Assembly: GCA_029245025.1 (NCBI GenBank)
Contig: JAQWQC010000006.1
Coordinates: 62,001-126,000, forward strand
Source of the DNA: Rhodospirillaceae bacterium
GTDB taxonomy: Bacteria > Pseudomonadota > Alphaproteobacteria > Rhodospirillales > Rhodospirillaceae
Length of the DNA: 64,000 nt
Reading direction: 5' to 3'
Positions 27,759 to 36,785 of the stretch are shown in pieces. Each line of letters opens with the position of its first letter. The stretch's first letter is position 1. The position numbers and the translations under genes were made by a program. The notes below the pieces were generated by a model. That model saw nothing but the letters and a program-made list of their open reading frames with translations. It made no database searches and was not told the DNA's origin.

Positions 27759-27953
27759 ATGGCCGCTTTATTTCGTCATCTATCACGCTATGTGACCCAG
27801 AAAATCGCGTCGGACCCTCGAGCACGCGAGATGGCTGCCAAGGCTGCTCAAGGCGTCGTTAATGAAGCCAAACAAATCGCCAAAGAAGACGACCCAGCCT
27901 ATGCGGCTGGACGCGCCGTAAAGCGCGCCCTCAACAAACTACAAAACAAGTAG
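27759..27953 (+). CDS. Small alanine/lysine-rich conserved protein
   Basis: The 64-residue basic, mainly helical protein has no signal peptide. It begins MAALFRHLSRYVTQKIASD and ends AVKRALNKLQNK. The ATG at 27759 is preferred; a frame from 27714 adds 15 residues with a poor context. The function is unknown. It sits between the divergent VOC pair and a convergent oxidase gene that ends 14 bp away. Confidence 0.6.
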   Translation: MAALFRHLSRYVTQKIASDPRAREMAAKAAQGVVNEAKQIAKEDDPAYAAGRAVKRALNKLQNK

Positions 27954-27966
27954 TTGCGGCTGAGCC

Positions 27967-29565
27967 TCAGCGCTCCTTGAAGCCCAGTGCACCGGGATTC
28001 ACAGTGCCCTCCGGGTCGAGCAAGTTCTTAATGCCACCCATGACCTTCGCCGTCTCCGGTAAGAGAGAGTCGAAATACGGGTAGGTCTTGCCGATTTGGT
28101 TTGAGGCTGCACCGTGCTTGGTGAAAATGGCCACCACCTTTTCTCTCATTTCAGCAACCAACGCCTCAGCCTCCGGATTCTTCTCCGGTTCTTTAAGCGT
28201 TTTAAGGTGGCTCGGCTCCGGTGTGCGTTTGTGCACCGGGTACCATTCATCAAACCAATGGAAGACGGGCTCATAGGAAAAGAAGTTCTGGCCAATGGCG
28301 ATCATCAAGCGCGTCATGAACACGCCACAGGCGTCCATCTTTTCTTGATAGGAGTCGAGCAGCGCTTCGGTCTCTTGCATGAGAGCAATAGCCCCTGAAT
28401 GACCGAGTTTGGCGTTAAGGGCCGCCCACCTATCACCGTCGGGCCCAAGAATACCGTTGAGCGGTTTAAAGGGATTAGCCCGCACGGCTTTAGGAATCGA
28501 ATTGGGAATCTCTTCACCGCCAAACTTAGCCGTGGCGGCGCGAATGGTTTCTAAATCTTTGTCGGTCGCTTCTCGACAATTGCCCGACACCACACAGTGC
28601 ATGGAGAACGCGCCTTCTTTCATAAAGTCGCGGCCGGCCACCACCAGCTTGGCGCCCTCGACCAGCCCCTTGAGCCAGCCGGACTGACCCTTCACGACAG
28701 CGCCAAGGGTTTTGATGTCCTCAACAATATCGGCGGCAGCCATGTTCTTTTTTGTTGAGCCGGGATCAAACACATAGGCTTCTTCGGCAGCGCCCGTGCG
28801 CGCTACCTCCGACAATGCTTTGGCCGTCGATTCCATATCGGGAAAACAGAACGACCCAAAATCCGTAATGGCGGGCGGGCGAATCATTCTAAACGTCGCC
28901 TGCACTTTAAAACCGAGGGATCCGGCGTCGTGGACGAACAAGCCAGTCAGGTCCGGCCCGTAGGTCCGGTAGAACGGTTTGTCGACATTCTTAAAACCGG
29001 GCTGGCCGGTCTTCAGCAACGTCCCGTCGGCCAACACCACTTCCATACATTGGACGATTTCAGCCGAAGTCCCGTAGCGCCCGGTGCCCATGAACAACGC
29101 CCCGTTGGACAAACCACCGCCAATTGTTGCCACCGAACCGGAGAAGGTACCAAAGAACGGCAACCGAAGGCCGCGCGGTTTCAGCTCTTCGTAAATCTGT
29201 TGCCACGTCACACCGGCTTGAACAGTGATGTAGAGATCTTCTTCATTGACCTCGATAATCTTGTTCATCGCGCTCATATCTAGCGTCACGGTATCCTCTC
29301 GTATGGGACGATAGCCGCCGGTGTAAGACATGCCGCCACCTCGGGGGACAACCGCATACCCCTCTTTGGTCGCCGCCGCGACAGCTTGAGCAAGTTTGGT
29401 TTTATCCGTGGGTTTAATCGCAACCGTGGGTGTTGACCCAACGGAGTAGACATCCGTCGCGTAAAACGCGCGTTCGGCTTCATCTGTGATGACCTGATCA
29501 GCACCGAGAATCTCGGTTAGCGTTTCTGCCAGTCGGTCATTCTTTGCAGAGGGGTCAACATTCAT
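27967..29565 (-). CDS. FAD-binding oxidoreductase, VAO type, paralogue 2
   Basis: The 532-residue paralogue of the enzyme at 18220 has VAIKPTDKTKLAQAV, PRGGGMSYTGGY (74-85), the GTFSGSVATIGGGLSNGA segment, and the ending LLDPEGTVNPGALGF. It belongs to the p-cresol methylhydroxylase/vanillyl-alcohol oxidase group by motif order. GGGAG lies 7 bp before the ATG. The YCII gene is 33 bp upstream on the same strand, and GcdH is upstream of that, suggesting one transcript gcdH-YCII-oxidase. Confidence 0.88.
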   Translation of the reverse strand: MNVDPSAKNDRLAETLTEILGADQVITDEAERAFYATDVYSVGSTPTVAIKPTDKTKLAQAVAAATKEGYAVVPRGGGMSYTGGYRPIREDTVTLDMSAMNKIIEVNEEDLYITVQAGVTWQQIYEELKPRGLRLPFFGTFSGSVATIGGGLSNGALFMGTGRYGTSAEIVQCMEVVLADGTLLKTGQPGFKNVDKPFYRTYGPDLTGLFVHDAGSLGFKVQATFRMIRPPAITDFGSFCFPDMESTAKALSEVARTGAAEEAYVFDPGSTKKNMAAADIVEDIKTLGAVVKGQSGWLKGLVEGAKLVVAGRDFMKEGAFSMHCVVSGNCREATDKDLETIRAATAKFGGEEIPNSIPKAVRANPFKPLNGILGPDGDRWAALNAKLGHSGAIALMQETEALLDSYQEKMDACGVFMTRLMIAIGQNFFSYEPVFHWFDEWYPVHKRTPEPSHLKTLKEPEKNPEAEALVAEMREKVVAIFTKHGAASNQIGKTYPYFDSLLPETAKVMGGIKNLLDPEGTVNPGALGFKER

Positions 29566-29598
29566 CGATATGCTCCCATTTTAAGTGTTTCGTTTTGC

Positions 29599-29955
29599 TT
29601 AAAGGCCATGCGGCTCGGCCCGAACCATTTTCTCATCTTCGATTCGCCATGTTTTTCCACCGACCATCTGCCCGGCCACCGGTGTAAACGGCATCACGCG
29701 CACCTTCTGCCACACTCCATTTTTGACGTAAGGATCACCATCAAAAAGGGCTTGGGCCTCGGCCTCACTGTCCGCTTCATAGACCATGATCGACCCCTGG
29801 AAATGTCGCTCTTCATTCTCGTCAGAGGGCGTGCACGGCCCGGCGACGGCAATTTTGTCGAGCACACTTTCGACATAGCGCAGGTGCTCCAATAGATAAC
29901 GGGCTCGGGTTTCGTCCTGATTGCCATCATCGGTGCAGATAAAAGCGTAATTCAT
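29599..29955 (-). CDS. YCII-related domain protein
   Basis: The 118-residue YciI-like protein starts MNYAFICTDDG. His in LLEHLRYVES and Asp in LFDGDPYVKNGVW are the conserved His-Asp pair of the family, which has a ferredoxin-like fold and is suspected of catalysing small dehalogenation or isomerisation steps. I start it at the ATG at 29955 because AGGAG lies 6 nt upstream; a TTG two codons earlier is less likely. It is 9 bp downstream of gcdH. Confidence 0.82.
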   Translation of the reverse strand: MNYAFICTDDGNQDETRARYLLEHLRYVESVLDKIAVAGPCTPSDENEERHFQGSIMVYEADSEAEAQALFDGDPYVKNGVWQKVRVMPFTPVAGQMVGGKTWRIEDEKMVRAEPHGL

Positions 29956-29964
29956 TTCCAACTC

Positions 29965-31188
29965 CTAAAAGAAGGCCTGCAATCCGGTTTGCGCGCGCCC
30001 AAGTATAAGAGCATGCACGTCATGGGTGCCTTCATAGGTATTCACGGTTTCCAAATTCATGGAATGACGCATGACATGAAACTCATCGACAATGCCATTG
30101 CCCCCATGCATGTCTCGCGCCATCCGGGCAATGTCCAGCGCCTTGCCGGCGTTATTGCGTTTGATCAGTGAAATATCTTCAGGAGCGCACGTCCCCGCAT
30201 CAACCTTACGGCCAACGTGAAGCGCTGCCGTCAGACCGAGTGTGATCTCGGTTTGCATGTCAGCGAGTTTCTTTTGAATCAGCTGATTCTGCGCCAAAGG
30301 TTTGCCAAACTGTTTGCGGTCCAAGGTGTATTGCCGCGCTGCATGCCAACACGCTTCTGCGGCGCCCATGGTGCCCCAGGCAATACCGAACCGTGCTTTG
30401 TTGAGACAGCCGAACGGACCCTTTAGTCCCTGGACGTTGGGCATCAGCGCGTCGTCGCCAACCTCGACATCTTCCATGACAACCTGCCCTGTGATAGACG
30501 CCCGCAAGCTGAGTTTGCCTTCAATCTTCGGTGCTGACAGGCCTTTCATCCCCTTCTCTAGAATGAAGCCTCGGATAACGTCATCCTCGGTTTTCGCCCA
30601 TACGACAAACACATCGGCCACCGGAGAATTTGAAATCCACGTCTTGGTGCCAGACAGAACGTAACCGCTGTCAGTTTTCTTAGCCCGGGTGGTCATACTG
30701 CCTGGATCAGACCCGGAGTCAGGCTCGGTGAGACCGAAGCAGCCAATCAGATCCCCTATGATCAACCCTGGCAGATACTTTTGGCGTTGCTCTTCGGTGC
30801 CATAAGCCGAGATGGGATAGATGACGAGAGACGACTGAACGCTGATCATTGAGCGATAGCCTGAGTCGACCTTCTCTAGCTCCCGCGCAATCAGCCCATA
30901 CGCCACATGACCGAGCGCGGAACCGCCGTAGGCTTCCGGTGCGGTCGCTCCAAGCAAGCCCTGGGCGCCCATTTCCGGGTACAGGTCGGGGTTGAAGGTT
31001 TCGCCACGATAAGCCTCAGTGATCCGGGGCAACAACTTGTCCTGGGCATAAGCCCGCGCGCTGTCGCGCACCATGCGCTCCTCTTCTGTGAATTGCTCTT
31101 CGAGGAGAAGCGGGTCTTCCCAGACAAACTTTCCCCATTTGGTAGCGTAGGAGACGGGTTGCGTCTCCGCTGACGCTTCTGCGGCCAT
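29965..31188 (-). CDS. gcdH: Glutaryl-CoA dehydrogenase
   Basis: The 407-residue acyl-CoA dehydrogenase oxidises and decarboxylates glutaryl-CoA to crotonyl-CoA, a step in lysine, tryptophan and aromatic catabolism. Diagnostic segments are [27 protein letters not shown], and [17 protein letters not shown], whose Glu386 is the catalytic base of GcdH. The N-terminal extension of about 35 residues before [10 protein letters not shown] is a little long but seen in the family. AAGGGA precedes the ATG. It likely heads a transcript with YCII and the VAO-type oxidase. Confidence 0.92.
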   Translation of the reverse strand: MAAEASAETQPVSYATKWGKFVWEDPLLLEEQFTEEERMVRDSARAYAQDKLLPRITEAYRGETFNPDLYPEMGAQGLLGATAPEAYGGSALGHVAYGLIARELEKVDSGYRSMISVQSSLVIYPISAYGTEEQRQKYLPGLIIGDLIGCFGLTEPDSGSDPGSMTTRAKKTDSGYVLSGTKTWISNSPVADVFVVWAKTEDDVIRGFILEKGMKGLSAPKIEGKLSLRASITGQVVMEDVEVGDDALMPNVQGLKGPFGCLNKARFGIAWGTMGAAEACWHAARQYTLDRKQFGKPLAQNQLIQKKLADMQTEITLGLTAALHVGRKVDAGTCAPEDISLIKRNNAGKALDIARMARDMHGGNGIVDEFHVMRHSMNLETVNTYEGTHDVHALILGRAQTGLQAFF

Positions 31189-31300
31189 GTGGTGCGATCC
31201 CTTATTATATTATTTAGACGACTTTACCGGGGATCACGGACCGCAAACAAGCGCCGGTGACAACTTATTTCGGCACTTACTCGTAAGTTTATGGCTCTTG

Positions 31301-31324
31301 GCGAAGCGACCAGCTAGGCTTCGC
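31301..31324. promoter_or_regulatory. Inverted repeat between gcdH and a divergent gene
   Basis: GCGAAGC (31301-31307) and GCTTCGC (31318-31324) form a perfect 7-bp inverted repeat with a 10-bp spacer, in the 162-bp gap between the start of gcdH and a small + strand gene at 31351. It could be a regulator site or an RNA hairpin in the + transcript. No regulator gene is adjacent. Confidence 0.3.
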
Positions 31325-31350
31325 GAATGGTCGACAGCTAGAATACTCTA

Positions 31351-31803
31351 GTGAGCGTACTAAAACGCATTGGCGCCGCTGCCGTTGTAACAGCCGTTGG
31401 TGCTTTGGTTTTATTCTTAGACTACAGGCAGGCCCAGGAAGAAGCGCATGCGCTGTCGTTTATAGAACCGTCAGACATCAGAATTGAGGATGCAGTATTA
31501 TCGGGCAGGTTCGACAAGCTTACCGCACGAATTTCAAACCAATCAGATTTTACGATCAATAGAATTACGATAGATATATTGCTGTCAGACTGCCCGCAGC
31601 CCGCCGAAGATGCGCCACCCTTGCCAAAAGGTTTCATCCTTGACGATTGTGAAGTTATCGGCGCATCGGAAGTAATCGAATATATTCTGGTTCCGCCGAG
31701 TCAAGTTCGGCAAATAGATACTTACGTAATGTTTGAAGACCGCCCACCTGTAAAGGTCGTGTGCGCTGGAGCTATAATATCCGGTCAATTAGAGCGGCCG
31801 TAA
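31351..31803 (+). CDS. Hypothetical membrane-anchored protein
   Basis: The 150-residue protein has one N-terminal hydrophobic segment (about 7-24, VVTAVGALVLFLDY) acting as a signal anchor. A periplasmic domain rich in beta-strand residues follows, with four Cys in the mature part that could form disulfides (SDCPQ, DDCEV, VVCAG and neighbours). The start is GTG at 31351. I do not recognise the family. It stands alone and converges with the methyltransferase gene, whose end is 17 bp away. Confidence 0.65.
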   Translation: MSVLKRIGAAAVVTAVGALVLFLDYRQAQEEAHALSFIEPSDIRIEDAVLSGRFDKLTARISNQSDFTINRITIDILLSDCPQPAEDAPPLPKGFILDDCEVIGASEVIEYILVPPSQVRQIDTYVMFEDRPPVKVVCAGAIISGQLERP

Positions 31804-31820
31804 ACGATTAGAAATCTTAC

Positions 31821-33062
31821 CTAGCTCTGTTTAAGCGCCCCAAACATGTACATGCCGCCGGATTTCTTAGGATTCGGCTTTTCCGCACCTTCGCGCATCT
31901 TAGCTTCATGGGCGTGCCGACTGAATGAGCCGCACCAGTCTGGATAGGTTGGGTCGTGGCGATTGACCGGTTGTGATGTCTCAAAGGTATCTGCGCGATC
32001 AAAGCCCGCGGACACCATTTCCTCGATCACATCCATGGTGTGCAGCTTGGCCCAGAAGGGTTCAGCGTTGTACCAACAATCCCAATCGCGAACGAACTTC
32101 TCGAATGGCGTGGTGTCAGGATCAAAATTGGGCTGCTCCATGTGCAGCATCAACCCACCGGGCTTAAGTAAGGTGTGGGATTGCTTGAGGATGGTATGCA
32201 TCGCCTTCGTCGATGTCTCATGAAAGAACATCGCCGATAGAACCAAGTCGACACTACCCGGCTCGATCGCAACAGATTCGACGTCAGCTTGCTGAAAGAT
32301 GATGTTTTCAATCCCCATCTCCTTGGCGCGGGCATGACCATACCTCAGCATCGGCGCGGCAATATCCACGGCCCAGACCTCGGCATCTGGATAGGCCTCG
32401 GCCAACGGAATGGTGTTGAACCCGGCTCCGGCACCAAAATCAACGATACGCTTCGGGGCAAAATCTGGGTGATTGTCTTTCAGCCACTCGGCCATGGTGC
32501 GTCCGACCAGGTCGCTTTTCGGACCCGTACCGCCAGCAACAGTGACAAAGTGGCCGGACTCGTAATTGGCGGGCGCTGAGACATCATCCGGAACAACCTC
32601 GGTGTAATAACTGCCGGGCATGACGTGATTGTCTGCCGCAGAAATATAGCGCGGCACTTCAACGGACGAATCCAACCGCAACCGGTTGCTACCCGCGTTC
32701 AATGTCTTGGCCCGCTCAACCAGACCGTCGATCTGGCGATAGACAAAAGACCGACCAACCTGCTGGCGCGCTTCTTGGGTATTCCGGCGCAATGCGGACC
32801 AGGCCTGAAACACGGGATCTGGTTTCATGGCGTCGCGCACCTCAACGGAAGACTCTGGTGCGCGGCCATGTTCTTTCTCGAACGCTGGCTTCACCTTGAC
32901 TTCAAACGCCGCCGAGACACCAGGAAACAACACAGCCCCAACATGAACATTCATATTGGCGAGAAAATTCATCCGCGCCGCATCGTCGTGACTGGGAACA
33001 GGCAATAATGAATGCCGGTTCAAACGGTCATAGGGCGGTGGCAAAGGGACGAAACTACTCAT
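31821..33062 (-). CDS. SAM-dependent methyltransferase with novel helical N-domain, paralogue 3
   Basis: The 413-residue protein is the most divergent of three paralogues (12250 and 17035). The helical N-domain is kept (PVPSHDDAARMNFLANM, HGRAPESSVEVRDAM). The His motif reads ADNHVMPGSYY and has lost its Cys. SAM motif I is RIVDFGAGAGFNT. The late signature reads DWDCWYNAEPFW. It is transcribed away from the hydratase-lyase operon at 33227 across 164 bp. The substrate is unknown. Confidence 0.8.
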   Translation of the reverse strand: MSSFVPLPPPYDRLNRHSLLPVPSHDDAARMNFLANMNVHVGAVLFPGVSAAFEVKVKPAFEKEHGRAPESSVEVRDAMKPDPVFQAWSALRRNTQEARQQVGRSFVYRQIDGLVERAKTLNAGSNRLRLDSSVEVPRYISAADNHVMPGSYYTEVVPDDVSAPANYESGHFVTVAGGTGPKSDLVGRTMAEWLKDNHPDFAPKRIVDFGAGAGFNTIPLAEAYPDAEVWAVDIAAPMLRYGHARAKEMGIENIIFQQADVESVAIEPGSVDLVLSAMFFHETSTKAMHTILKQSHTLLKPGGLMLHMEQPNFDPDTTPFEKFVRDWDCWYNAEPFWAKLHTMDVIEEMVSAGFDRADTFETSQPVNRHDPTYPDWCGSFSRHAHEAKMREGAEKPNPKKSGGMYMFGALKQS

Positions 33063-33102
33063 GGCGCTCTCGGCTTTGGTTAGGTTAGGCGGCTATAGAG
33101 CA

Positions 33103-33112
33103 TACTATAGTA
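33103..33112. promoter_or_regulatory. Perfect 10-bp palindrome in a divergent promoter region
   Basis: TACTATAGTA lies between the minus-strand methyltransferase start (33062) and the + strand hydratase start (33227). Its AT-rich palindromic form and position make it a candidate for a regulator site or a -10-like element for one of the two genes. Nothing in sequence says which protein binds it. Confidence 0.3.
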
Positions 33113-33226
33113 CGAAATATGGTCGGTTCGCCTTTGATCTCAAGCAATTTCATCGGAAAATTGAGAGTGCGACGGTCCACGTGACCCATTACAGTCGGGC
33201 CAAACGACAGAGCGCATAGGGACGGC

Positions 33227-34498
33227 ATGGGCGAGACACTGATACAGAAAATCATGGCGCGGGCATCGAGCAAGGAGTCCGTAAGCCCTGGAGAAATCGT
33301 CACCTGCGCCGTTGATCTGGCAATGATTCTGGATTCTGGCGGACCCCGTAAGATCTGGCCACGCTTAGAGCAGCTTGGGGTCGGTGTTTACGACAACGAA
33401 AAGGTCGTGGTGGTCGCCGATCATTTTGTGCCCGCCGCCGACCCGCAAAGTGCGGCCATTTTGAAATTGACCCGCGACTTCGTGAAAAAGTTCGACATCA
33501 AACATTTTTACGACATGGAAGGCATTTGCCACGTCCTAATGGCCGAGAACGGCCACCTGCAGCCGGGCATGTTTTGTTGCGGCGGCGACAGCCACTCAAC
33601 AATGGGCGGCGCCTTCGGGTGCTACATGGCAGGCTTTGGCGCAATCGAGATGAGCGGTGTCGTCGTAACCGGCAACATTTGGTCGGTGGTTCCCGAGACG
33701 ATCAAAGTCGACTGGTCGGGAACATTCGGCGACGGCGTGGCAGCAAAAGACATCATGCTGTTCCTCGCGCGTGAATTGGGCATGGAGAACGCCTTTAAGG
33801 TTGTCGAGTATGGAGGACCGACCATTCGCGAGATGTCGATGATGGAACGCATGGTGCTGACTAACATGGCGGCTGAACTGGGCGCCGAAACAGGTTTGAT
33901 TGCCCCGGATGAGATCACCCTAGAGGCTATCCGAGCCGGAGGGACAGAACCTTCAGAGGATGCACTGGACTGGCGCAGCGATGACGACGCGACTTTCTGT
34001 GCTGAACATTCTTTCGATGCTGACACACTTGCGCCACAGGTGGCCGCGCCGCATAAGCCATCTAACTCCGCACCCGCAGAAGACTACGAGAAAGATAAAA
34101 TTCATGTGGATCAGGCCTACATTGGCGCCTGCGTCGGCGCCAAGCTGACAGACCTGCATATGGTCGCGTCGGTGCTTAAAGGGAAGCAAGTTAAGTCGGG
34201 CACGCGCCTTATGGTTGCACCGTCCTCCAAAAAAATTATGACGGAGGCTGCGGCAGACGGAACACTGGCAACCATCACCGAAGCCGGTGGCATGATCTTG
34301 CCGTCGGGCTGCGGAGCCTGTGCAGGTTTGGGGGCTGGCATCATCGCCGACGGCGAAGTGTGCATTTCGTCGACCAACCGTAATTTCCAAGGCCGCATGG
34401 GATCAAATGAGTCACTCGTTTACCTTGGGTCGCCCTATACCGTGGCGGCAGCGGCAGTCGCTGGACATATTGTTGACCCTCGGGAGCTACTGTCATGA
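33227..34498 (+). CDS. Aconitase-family hydratase large subunit (LeuC/HacA/DmdA-like)
   Basis: The 423-residue iron-sulfur hydro-lyase subunit has cluster ligands Cys302 (GACVGA), Cys362 and Cys365 (SGCGAC), and substrate motif GGDSHSTMGGAFGCY. Its length fits the split homoaconitase/isopropylmalate type. No leuB or leuA is nearby; instead a small subunit and an isocitrate-lyase-family enzyme follow with overlapping ends. That order matches the dimethylmaleate hydratase plus dimethylmalate lyase pair known from anaerobic nicotinate breakdown, so hydration of a substituted maleate is my best guess. Citraconate or isopropylmalate chemistry cannot be excluded. Confidence 0.85.
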   Translation: MGETLIQKIMARASSKESVSPGEIVTCAVDLAMILDSGGPRKIWPRLEQLGVGVYDNEKVVVVADHFVPAADPQSAAILKLTRDFVKKFDIKHFYDMEGICHVLMAENGHLQPGMFCCGGDSHSTMGGAFGCYMAGFGAIEMSGVVVTGNIWSVVPETIKVDWSGTFGDGVAAKDIMLFLARELGMENAFKVVEYGGPTIREMSMMERMVLTNMAAELGAETGLIAPDEITLEAIRAGGTEPSEDALDWRSDDDATFCAEHSFDADTLAPQVAAPHKPSNSAPAEDYEKDKIHVDQAYIGACVGAKLTDLHMVASVLKGKQVKSGTRLMVAPSSKKIMTEAAADGTLATITEAGGMILPSGCGACAGLGAGIIADGEVCISSTNRNFQGRMGSNESLVYLGSPYTVAAAAVAGHIVDPRELLS

Positions 34499-35016
34499 GT
34501 GCGGTCACGGGCAAGGCGTGGGTCTTTGGTGATGAGATCAACTCAGATGTCATGGCACCAGGGATTTACTTCAAGGAATCCGTCGAGGTGATGGCCAGCC
34601 ATTGCCTCGAAGCAGTCGACCCGGACTTTGCGTCAAATGTGCAACCGGGAGACATTGTCGTTGCCGGGCGCGCATTCGGCGTCGGCTCCGCGCGTGAACA
34701 GGCGGCGTTGTCATTTGCCCATATGAAAGTGGGCGCAATTCTGGCCAAGTCCTATGCGCGTATTTTTTACCGCAATATGCTGAACTTCGGTGTACCGGCT
34801 TTGGTTTTTCCAGAAGCAGACGAGATCAGCGCCAAAGACGAAGTGACTGTTGACGCCATAGCGGGCACAGTCGAAAACAAAACGACAGGCAAAAGCTATT
34901 CCGTCTCGCCGATCCCCGAACATCTCATGGAGATGATCTCAATGGGCGGATTGATGCCTTACCTCAAAAAGAAAATCGACGCCGGGGAACTCAAAACAGG
35001 AGCCATGCCAAAATGA
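34495..35016 (+). CDS. Aconitase-family hydratase small subunit (LeuD/DmdB-like)
   Basis: The 173-residue swivelling domain partner of the 33227 product carries the substrate-gripping motif GRAFGVGSAREQAA with its Ser-Arg pair, and SYARIFYRNMLNFGVPAL downstream. The ATG overlaps the large-subunit stop (ATGA), and its own stop overlaps the ATG of the lyase, so all three are translationally coupled. It would form the catalytic heteromer with the large subunit. A selectivity loop that separates LeuD from related enzymes cannot be judged by eye. Confidence 0.88.
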   Translation: MSAVTGKAWVFGDEINSDVMAPGIYFKESVEVMASHCLEAVDPDFASNVQPGDIVVAGRAFGVGSAREQAALSFAHMKVGAILAKSYARIFYRNMLNFGVPALVFPEADEISAKDEVTVDAIAGTVENKTTGKSYSVSPIPEHLMEMISMGGLMPYLKKKIDAGELKTGAMPK

Positions 35017-35915
35017 CAGCCACTGGAAGTCATACAAAACGCCTGCGAGAAATCCTCGCCGCGCCAAAGACGGCAATCGCGCCCGGAATGTACGACGGCT
35101 TGACTGGACTGCTTGTCGAGCAAGCAGGGTTTGAGTGCGCCTACATTGGGGGCGCCAGCATTGCCTACTCTCGTTTAGGACGATCCGACATTGGACTCAC
35201 CACATGCACCGAGGTTGCTGACACGGTGTCTAAGATTCGCGATCGTATTGAAATTCCGTTCGTTGTCGACGCAGATACGGGGTTCGGCAACGCGCTTAAC
35301 ACGCAACGGACGGTGCGCATGTTTGAGCGCGCAGGAGCCTCGGGCATTCAGCTCGAAGATCAAACGATGCCAAAGCGATGTGGTCATCTCGATGGCAAGA
35401 CCTTGGTCTCGACAGACGAAATGACGGGCAAGATCAAAGCCGCCTTAGATGCGCGACTGGACGACAACACGGTGATCGTTGGACGCACCGATGCGATTGC
35501 CGTTGAAGGGTTCGATGCGGCTCTCGACCGGGCAGAAGCCTACATGGAGGCCGGAGCCCACATGTTGTTCATCGAGGCGCCGCGCTCTCTGGACGAATTG
35601 AAAACCATCGGCGACCGCTTTGCTGGTCGCGTGCCTTTGCTGGCCAACATGGTCGAGGGTGGCAAAACGCCCCTCTCCTCAGCCGAAGAATTGGGCAGCC
35701 TTGGATTCAAGTTTATTATTTTCCCCGGTGCGATGATTCGCATGGTTGCCAAGGCCGGACAGGACTACCTAACCGCCCTTAAACAAGACGGCTCGACCAA
35801 ACAAGTTAGGGACCGGATGTTCGATTTTAATGGCCTCAACGACCTTCTCGGCACGACCGATCTGCTTGAAAGCGGCAAGCGCTACGACCCGGACGTGAAA
35901 AAAGCCGCAGAATAG
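35013..35915 (+). CDS. Isocitrate lyase/PEP mutase family enzyme (dimethylmalate or methylisocitrate lyase-like)
   Basis: The 300-residue TIM-barrel lyase cleaves C-C bonds next to a carboxylate, releasing pyruvate or glyoxylate from malate or citrate derivatives. The catalytic signature K-R-C-G-H is in MPKRCGHLDGK (Cys123). Mg-binding and substrate segments are PFVVDADTGFG and GIQLEDQ. It is coupled to the hydratase subunits by a 4-nt overlap. Together they would hydrate a substituted maleate and cleave it, as in dimethylmalate lyase yielding propionate plus pyruvate. Methylisocitrate lyase is the main alternative, but prpC/prpD are absent here. Confidence 0.87.
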   Translation: MTATGSHTKRLREILAAPKTAIAPGMYDGLTGLLVEQAGFECAYIGGASIAYSRLGRSDIGLTTCTEVADTVSKIRDRIEIPFVVDADTGFGNALNTQRTVRMFERAGASGIQLEDQTMPKRCGHLDGKTLVSTDEMTGKIKAALDARLDDNTVIVGRTDAIAVEGFDAALDRAEAYMEAGAHMLFIEAPRSLDELKTIGDRFAGRVPLLANMVEGGKTPLSSAEELGSLGFKFIIFPGAMIRMVAKAGQDYLTALKQDGSTKQVRDRMFDFNGLNDLLGTTDLLESGKRYDPDVKKAAE

Positions 35916-36074
35916 CGGCGTCACAACGCGAACGAGAGACTGCGAGCACCCTCGCCACACCACCTGTATGGTTTGATTCTCTCGGACTCAACGCTATTCT
36001 CTGTTCCAAGCACACCGCGTCTGCGGTGAAAACAAGGCAACGCACGCCATATAAGATATAGGGGACGCATCACC

Positions 36075-36737
36075 ATGGAGATGTCAGACAAGACAGCTCG
36101 TCAGCTCTACGAAGACGTTAAAGCCAATCCAGCGCGAGCCAAATTCGGATTCGGCAATAAAGCCGCTCTGGTCAATATCGACATCCAAAAGGCCTACACC
36201 CGGACGGACCTATTTAAGACCGCCTACGAGACCGACCCCAACCAATTGCAATACGTCAATGAAGTCGCAGAATTGATGCGCGCCTGTGGCTGGCCAGTGA
36301 TCTGGACCTATGTGGCTTACGTCGAATCAGGTGAAGACTGTGGTGTTTGGGGCACGCGAACAGACACCCCCGACAGCTTGCAAAACATCAAGTATGGCTC
36401 TGAGCGATCCGAGTTTGATGATCGTCTCGACATCAAAGACAGCGATATCGTCATGGACAAGAAAATGCCGTCGCCGTTCTTTGAAACAAACCTTCAGTCG
36501 CTTCTCGTGTACCACCAAGTTGATACAATCTTGGTCACCGGAGGGTCGACATCCGGTTGCGTGCGCGCGATGGGTGTTGACAGTTTGTCACGTGGTTATC
36601 GCACAACCATCATCGAAGAATGCGTTGCCGACAAACATGAGAGCTATCACTTCGCCAATTTGACAGATCTCGCATTGAAGTATTGCGATGTTGAGTCCGT
36701 TGATACCGTTAAAGCCTGGCTGAAGGGTCAAAGCTAA
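36075..36737 (+). CDS. Isochorismatase-family amidohydrolase (N-carbamoylsarcosine/maleamate amidase-like)
   Basis: The 220-residue cysteine hydrolase has the triad Asp36 (VNIDIQKAY), Lys129 or Lys130 (DKKMPSPFF) and Cys162 (STSGCVRAMGVD). The run EECVADKHESYHFANL is typical of the carbamoylsarcosine/maleamate branch rather than true isochorismatase. It would hydrolyse an amide or ureido group. Its setting between a putative maleate hydratase operon and PuuE-like hydrolases suggests half-amide hydrolysis. AGGGGA lies before the ATG at 36075; an ATG two codons on is possible. Confidence 0.85.
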   Translation: MEMSDKTARQLYEDVKANPARAKFGFGNKAALVNIDIQKAYTRTDLFKTAYETDPNQLQYVNEVAELMRACGWPVIWTYVAYVESGEDCGVWGTRTDTPDSLQNIKYGSERSEFDDRLDIKDSDIVMDKKMPSPFFETNLQSLLVYHQVDTILVTGGSTSGCVRAMGVDSLSRGYRTTIIEECVADKHESYHFANLTDLALKYCDVESVDTVKAWLKGQS

Positions 36738-36785
36738 GCGGTACGCAATTGTTTTCGTTTATCCGATAAATATAGGGAGGGGTGC

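Noticed and set aside
33227-35016. Naming the hydratase subunits leuC and leuD
   Set aside because: The subunits fit the superfamily, but no leuA/leuB is near and an isocitrate-lyase-family gene overlaps them, so leucine biosynthesis is not supported.
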